Shown piece after piece: positions 15,052-17,907 of a DNA stretch of 17,907 nucleotides. The notes beneath the pieces were generated by a model, which was not told the origin of the DNA, did no database searches, and saw only the letters and a program-made list of their open reading frames with translations. The stretch is taken from the NCBI GenBank assembly GCA_964625775.1, contig CAZVEH010000049.1:1-17907 (forward strand), written 5' to 3'. Source of the DNA: GCA-2786165 sp964625775 (GTDB taxonomy: Bacteria > Pseudomonadota > Gammaproteobacteria > Legionellales > Legionellaceae). Every line of letters begins with the position of its first letter. The stretch's first letter is position 1. A program made the translations under genes and the position numbers.

Positions 15052-15504
15052 ATGATCTACAATAAAAACACACAAAATCTATTGATACCCCTAGGAGGAT
15101 GTGATGCTAAAGTATCTAATAGTGAGTGTAATGAGTCATATCCAAAACACATATCGTCTGTTCTTTTAGTGATGCTCCAGATGTCAAAACTCCGAGATTT
15201 TAAAAATTATTACACGGGATTTCTTGCTGTTTATCACAAAAATTATTTCCCTAGCATGCCAAGCTACGAGCGCTTTATAGCTATAATGAATCGTGCCATC
15301 TTCCCTTTAACAATATTTACACAAGTAAACAGTGGAAGAAAACGGACAGGAATATACGATATTGAGTCAAGCTGCCTACCTGTTTGCCATTTAAAGCGCT
15401 CAAAGCAACATAAAAAATTCGATGCTATCGCAGAATATGGCCGCACATCTGCTGGGTGGTTTTTGGACTTAAATTACATATTTAAACCTATTAATTTTGA
15501 CTAA
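15052..15504 (+). pseudogene. Truncated IS982-family transposase
   Basis: This 150-residue frame matches the N-terminal half of IS982-type DDE transposases: KLRDFKNYYTGFL, FPSMPSYERFIAIMNRAIFPL, IESSCLPVCHLKRSKQHKKFDAIAEYG and RTSAGWF. Intact members have about 290-300 residues. The first catalytic Asp (normally I-D-S) is Glu here (DIES). After GWF, one missing T in the TTTTT run near 15463 shifts the frame. Restoring it gives GWFFGLKLHI and then a stop, so the rest is deleted. The N-terminus before residue 35 is also degraded. No terminal inverted repeats were identified. It cannot be active. Confidence 0.88.
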
Positions 15505-15556
15505 TCTCTTTAACTTTACTATGTTTTATTTAGGTAAACTCAAAGAGATTATTAAA

Positions 15557-17122
15557 ATGCATCCAGTTGAGAAATTAAAAAAGACCCTTGCGCTAGCGGG
15601 TATTAATGAAGAAAATTGGAATAAGCTGACGCCAGACATGCGTCAGAAAACATTTAAAGCGAAAATAAAAAAGGCGCAGTTGAAATATCATCCGGATCGC
15701 ATCAACTTAGATCATCCTGACATTATGCCGGAGGAGCGTCTTGAATATGAGGACAACATCAAGCTGCTTAATGATGTTGATTATACGTGTTCGACCTTAA
15801 ATTTGAATAACTCGTCTCTTTTAAGCGCTAGACCAGATCTTGAAAAGCCAGAAGTTTTTTTTCGCGAGTTTAAGCGCTCGGTTGAGGAGTCTATTGGAGA
15901 GGGCAAGCGTTTTAAGAATTGGCAAAACGCTTATGAGTATTATTTTGAGCCAAAATCAAGCTTTCGAGGTTATCGCCATAAAATAGAGCAACATCCTGTT
16001 GATTATCAAGAGGAATTCAATAAGGGTCTTGTTAAAGGCATTTATAAAGAATTTGTTGTACCTGGCACTTATGATAGTTTTGGCGCAGGAGCAGACTATT
16101 TACCACCGGCATTTCGTGATGAAGAGGCGCTATTAATTAAAATATGCGCATACCAGAGGCATACGGGCTTTGAAGCACCTCCGGTTGTTTCGGCAGCTTC
16201 AGAACGTCTAAAGTTAAAAGAATCATTTTGGCGCGCGGCGATTGCAGCTAATCCAAAATCAGCTCTTGAGCTGGGATCTTTGTCCTCATTGGAGAAAAAA
16301 GAGGTGGATGATCTTTTGGAGAAAAAAGAAGGGCCCGTACTTGAGCCGCTCTCTCAAAGGTTGCTTAACGATGCTGAGTTGATGGCTTCGGTTATTCAAC
16401 GTTATCCCTCATTTGTTGCCAGTATAGGTGATCGTCTTGCCGATGATGAAACGCTATTATTATCGGTGGTGAATGAAGAGCCCTTAGGCACGCTTTTAAG
16501 GGCTTCGAATCGTCTTCGAAATGTAATGGAGCCTTTGGTTGAAAAGGCATTGCTTGCTGATATTTATGCCATTGAGTATGTTGTTGTGGATCCGCATAAT
16601 TCAACACAAATGCAGGCTTATCGGGGTTGGGTTGAACAAGCATGGAAAGATTTGCGGCAAAATGAAGATAAGTCTTTGACTCTTGGAGCTCGCCCCAAAT
16701 CGCGAGAACACTTTGTCACGTTGTTGCAACCTCCCTTTCAGGACGAGGCAAAAAATTTGTTTTATGTCACTGCAAGAGTGATTGAAAACGTGAAGACGTT
16801 TATTGAAAATACAGAGAAATCACTGGATAATTCGACGCCCGGTCTTACAGGGGCATACAATTTCTTTGCATACAAATTATCAAACAAAGCCGAACCAAGA
16901 AAACAGTTAGAAGCTGCCAGATGTTTTTTGCATCAATTGGAGAATAAGCCACTTGGTGGGCTTGCCGGTTTATCGGGCCAAAGCCGCAAAAGCATGTCAT
17001 CAGAACAGTTCGATATTTTGGCTTACACAACATTGAAAACAAGCATTGATGAATGGAAGCAATTGTCCGATATGATGTTTAATAATAAGGACTCAGAGTA
17101 TGGTATTAATCTGAGGAATTGA
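15557..17122 (+). CDS. J-domain protein with DUF4116-like repeats
   Basis: This is a 521-residue protein. Residues about 5-90 form a J domain with the HPD motif (KYHPDR, residues 43-48) that would stimulate an Hsp70 ATPase. No G/F or zinc region follows, so this is not housekeeping DnaJ. Residues about 225-345 contain units such as FWRAAIAANPKSALELG, RLLNDAELMASVIQRYPSFVASIGDRLADDETLLLSVV and LLRASNRLRN, which resemble DUF4116 repeats of amoeba-associated bacteria. The C-terminal 150 residues are helical without recognised motifs. The frame is open from 15497, inside the IS982 remnant, but the ATG at 15557 (MHPVEKLKKTL), with AAAGAG nine bases upstream, starts the J domain properly. A host-directed co-chaperone is possible but is inference. 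Confidence 0.85.
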   Translation: MHPVEKLKKTLALAGINEENWNKLTPDMRQKTFKAKIKKAQLKYHPDRINLDHPDIMPEERLEYEDNIKLLNDVDYTCSTLNLNNSSLLSARPDLEKPEVFFREFKRSVEESIGEGKRFKNWQNAYEYYFEPKSSFRGYRHKIEQHPVDYQEEFNKGLVKGIYKEFVVPGTYDSFGAGADYLPPAFRDEEALLIKICAYQRHTGFEAPPVVSAASERLKLKESFWRAAIAANPKSALELGSLSSLEKKEVDDLLEKKEGPVLEPLSQRLLNDAELMASVIQRYPSFVASIGDRLADDETLLLSVVNEEPLGTLLRASNRLRNVMEPLVEKALLADIYAIEYVVVDPHNSTQMQAYRGWVEQAWKDLRQNEDKSLTLGARPKSREHFVTLLQPPFQDEAKNLFYVTARVIENVKTFIENTEKSLDNSTPGLTGAYNFFAYKLSNKAEPRKQLEAARCFLHQLENKPLGGLAGLSGQSRKSMSSEQFDILAYTTLKTSIDEWKQLSDMMFNNKDSEYGINLRN

Positions 17123-17222
17123 ATAGGGCGTGTGATTCATAGAGATCAAAAACAGGCGAAATGTTTGAGCCATTAGATATAAAATCTCAATCTGTTTTTA
17201 TCGAAATGTCAATCACGATACC

Positions 17223-17390
17223 GCCGAAAACGGCAGTGATCGTAACGTGTATTCAGGCAGTTTTTTCTGCCTGAATACATACCCCGGTAAACATAAATCA
17301 CGTCTGTAAATATCCCGAGTTTTTCGTGATCTTGCCCTGCAGCCAGTCAGGGCAAACACTTTCTTCCTGCTGTACCGCGGCAAGCCGCGG
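17223..17390. other. Hairpin-rich intergenic block, candidate RNA or repeat
   Basis: Five stems occur in 170 bases: GCCG-AAAA-CGGC (17223-17234), a perfect 13-bp stem TGTATTCAGGCAG with a TTTTTT loop (17248-17279), ATCACG/CGTGAT (17297-17302 with 17325-17330), TTGCCCTG/CAGGGCAA (17332-17339 with 17348-17355), and CCGCGG-CAAG-CCGCGG (17375-17390). A 96-residue minus-strand frame (17213-17503) crosses it but lacks any family feature. The block may be a degenerate repeat or a structured RNA. The rest of 17123-17504 shows no gene. Confidence 0.5.
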
Positions 17391-17504
17391 GGAATTAAAT
17401 TAAACTGGCTAAATTGGAAGAAAACAAATATCATCACCACGAATTCAAAGAACTGTTCAACAGGGAATTTCAACAAATTGAATAACTGATAATTTAATCT
17501 CAAA

Positions 17505-17628
17505 CAGGACTTACGTAAAATCTCGAGGTCGAGGCAAGTTTTGTTTTTAATGAGGGCGTTTAGATGAGCTAAATGACCGAATTAAAAACAAAACTTAACG
17601 AAGAGATCGAGATTTTGCGTAAGTCCTG
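17505..17628. mobile_element. 124-bp palindromic MITE-like element, family B
   Basis: The long imperfect palindrome starts CAGGACTTACGTAAAATCTC and ends with the near-complement GAGATTTTGCGTAAGTCCTG, with inner arms AAGTTTTGTTTTTAAT / ATTAAAAACAAAACTT. TCAAA directly flanks both sides (17500-17504 and 17629-17633), a probable 5-bp target duplication. It encodes no transposase. Related sequences occur at 2689-2920 and 3236-3292. It ends 19 bases before the cold-shock start codon. Confidence 0.8.
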
Positions 17629-17647
17629 TCAAATTAGGAATACGTCG

Positions 17648-17857
17648 ATGCCAACTGGAACCGTGAGTCACTATAATAAGAGCAAAGGTTATGGCTTCAT
17701 TTCTGAAGACAACAACAATGGTGAGGTTTTCGTGCATTTTTCTGAAGTTGAAATGGCTGGCTATAAAGAGCTGCACATAGGGCAAAGAATCAGTTATGAG
17801 TCTAAAACGAGTGATCGTGGACCTTGTGCAACTCATGTGCAAATTATTGAGGACTAG
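17648..17857 (+). CDS. CspA-family cold-shock domain protein
   Basis: This is a 69-residue single cold-shock domain that binds single-stranded RNA or DNA and melts RNA structure. RNP1 is KGYGFI and RNP2 is VFVHF, within the order GTVSHYNKSKGYGFISEDN...EVFVHFSEVEMAGYKELHIGQRISYE. The frame is open from 17573, but the upstream 25 codons are the palindromic element. The ATG at 17648, with AGGA eight bases before it, gives the usual family length. The native long leader typical of csp genes is absent and the element lies there instead, which may change cold control. The stop codon overlaps the terminal inverted repeat by five bases. Confidence 0.93.
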   Translation: MPTGTVSHYNKSKGYGFISEDNNNGEVFVHFSEVEMAGYKELHIGQRISYESKTSDRGPCATHVQIIED

Positions 17858-17907
17858 TAACTCCCCACGTCATCCCGAGCGCAGCGAGGGATCTCCTGTC
17901 GTGTGGC
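17853..17907. repeat. Right copy of 55-bp terminal inverted repeat
   Basis: This is the exact reverse complement of 1-55. It begins within the last codons of the cold-shock gene (ACTAG includes its stop) and runs to the end of the window. Confidence 0.9.

Noticed and set aside
17213..17503. 96-residue minus-strand frame upstream of the cold-shock gene
   Set aside because: It crosses five hairpins and has an unusual Arg-rich composition, so a structured repeat or RNA explains it better than a protein.
1..17907. CRISPR array, toxin-antitoxin pair or phage defence genes
   Set aside because: No regularly spaced direct repeats, no small two-gene toxin-like pair and no defence-gene motifs were seen.

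Overview
The window looks like a chromosomal piece of an AT-rich gammaproteobacterium with an intracellular, host-associated style, most like the Legionellales (Legionella, Coxiella or Berkiella-type). This rests on GyrB, Hfq, Psd and thioredoxin of gammaproteobacterial type, on several long orphan proteins with eukaryote-like or repeat architecture (possible secreted effectors), and on a high load of small palindromic repeats. No secretion-system gene is present, so the effector reading is inference. The two ends of the window are an exact 55-bp inverted repeat, which suggests that the piece is a contig cut at a dispersed repeat.

Layout: (1) 169-2661 encodes an 830-residue protein with eight copies of a 58-residue repeat and an acidic, lysine-rich C-terminal part. 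(2) 2689-3292 is a repeat nest (a 175-bp MITE-like element inside a remnant of a second palindromic family) plus a small secreted Cys-rich protein. (3) gyrB, a secreted LURP-one-like protein and a convergent VTT/DedA membrane protein follow at 3450-7152. (4) 7472-9633 holds two unrecognised proteins with arginine-rich N-termini, separated by a second copy of the 175-bp element; the second protein carries a PI3K-like kinase signature. (5) 9715-13845 is mostly housekeeping: a short, diverged hfq, tRNA-Leu(CAG), an MFS transporter, psd (convergent), and a trxA-thiN pair. (6) 13856-17122 is accessory: a possible inactive cysteine-protease-like protein, a decayed IS982 transposase and a J-domain/DUF4116-like protein. 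(7) 17123-17907 has a hairpin-rich block, a 124-bp palindromic element with a 5-bp target duplication directly upstream of a cold-shock gene, and the terminal repeat.

Most genes seem to be singly transcribed. The only tight pair is trxA-thiN, where stop and start codons abut. The core genes cover DNA supercoiling, RNA-based regulation, phosphatidylethanolamine synthesis, redox balance and thiamine activation. The accessory genes between them, most next to repeats, are the best candidates for undescribed biology. Function calls for these are tentative because they come from reading the sequence only.
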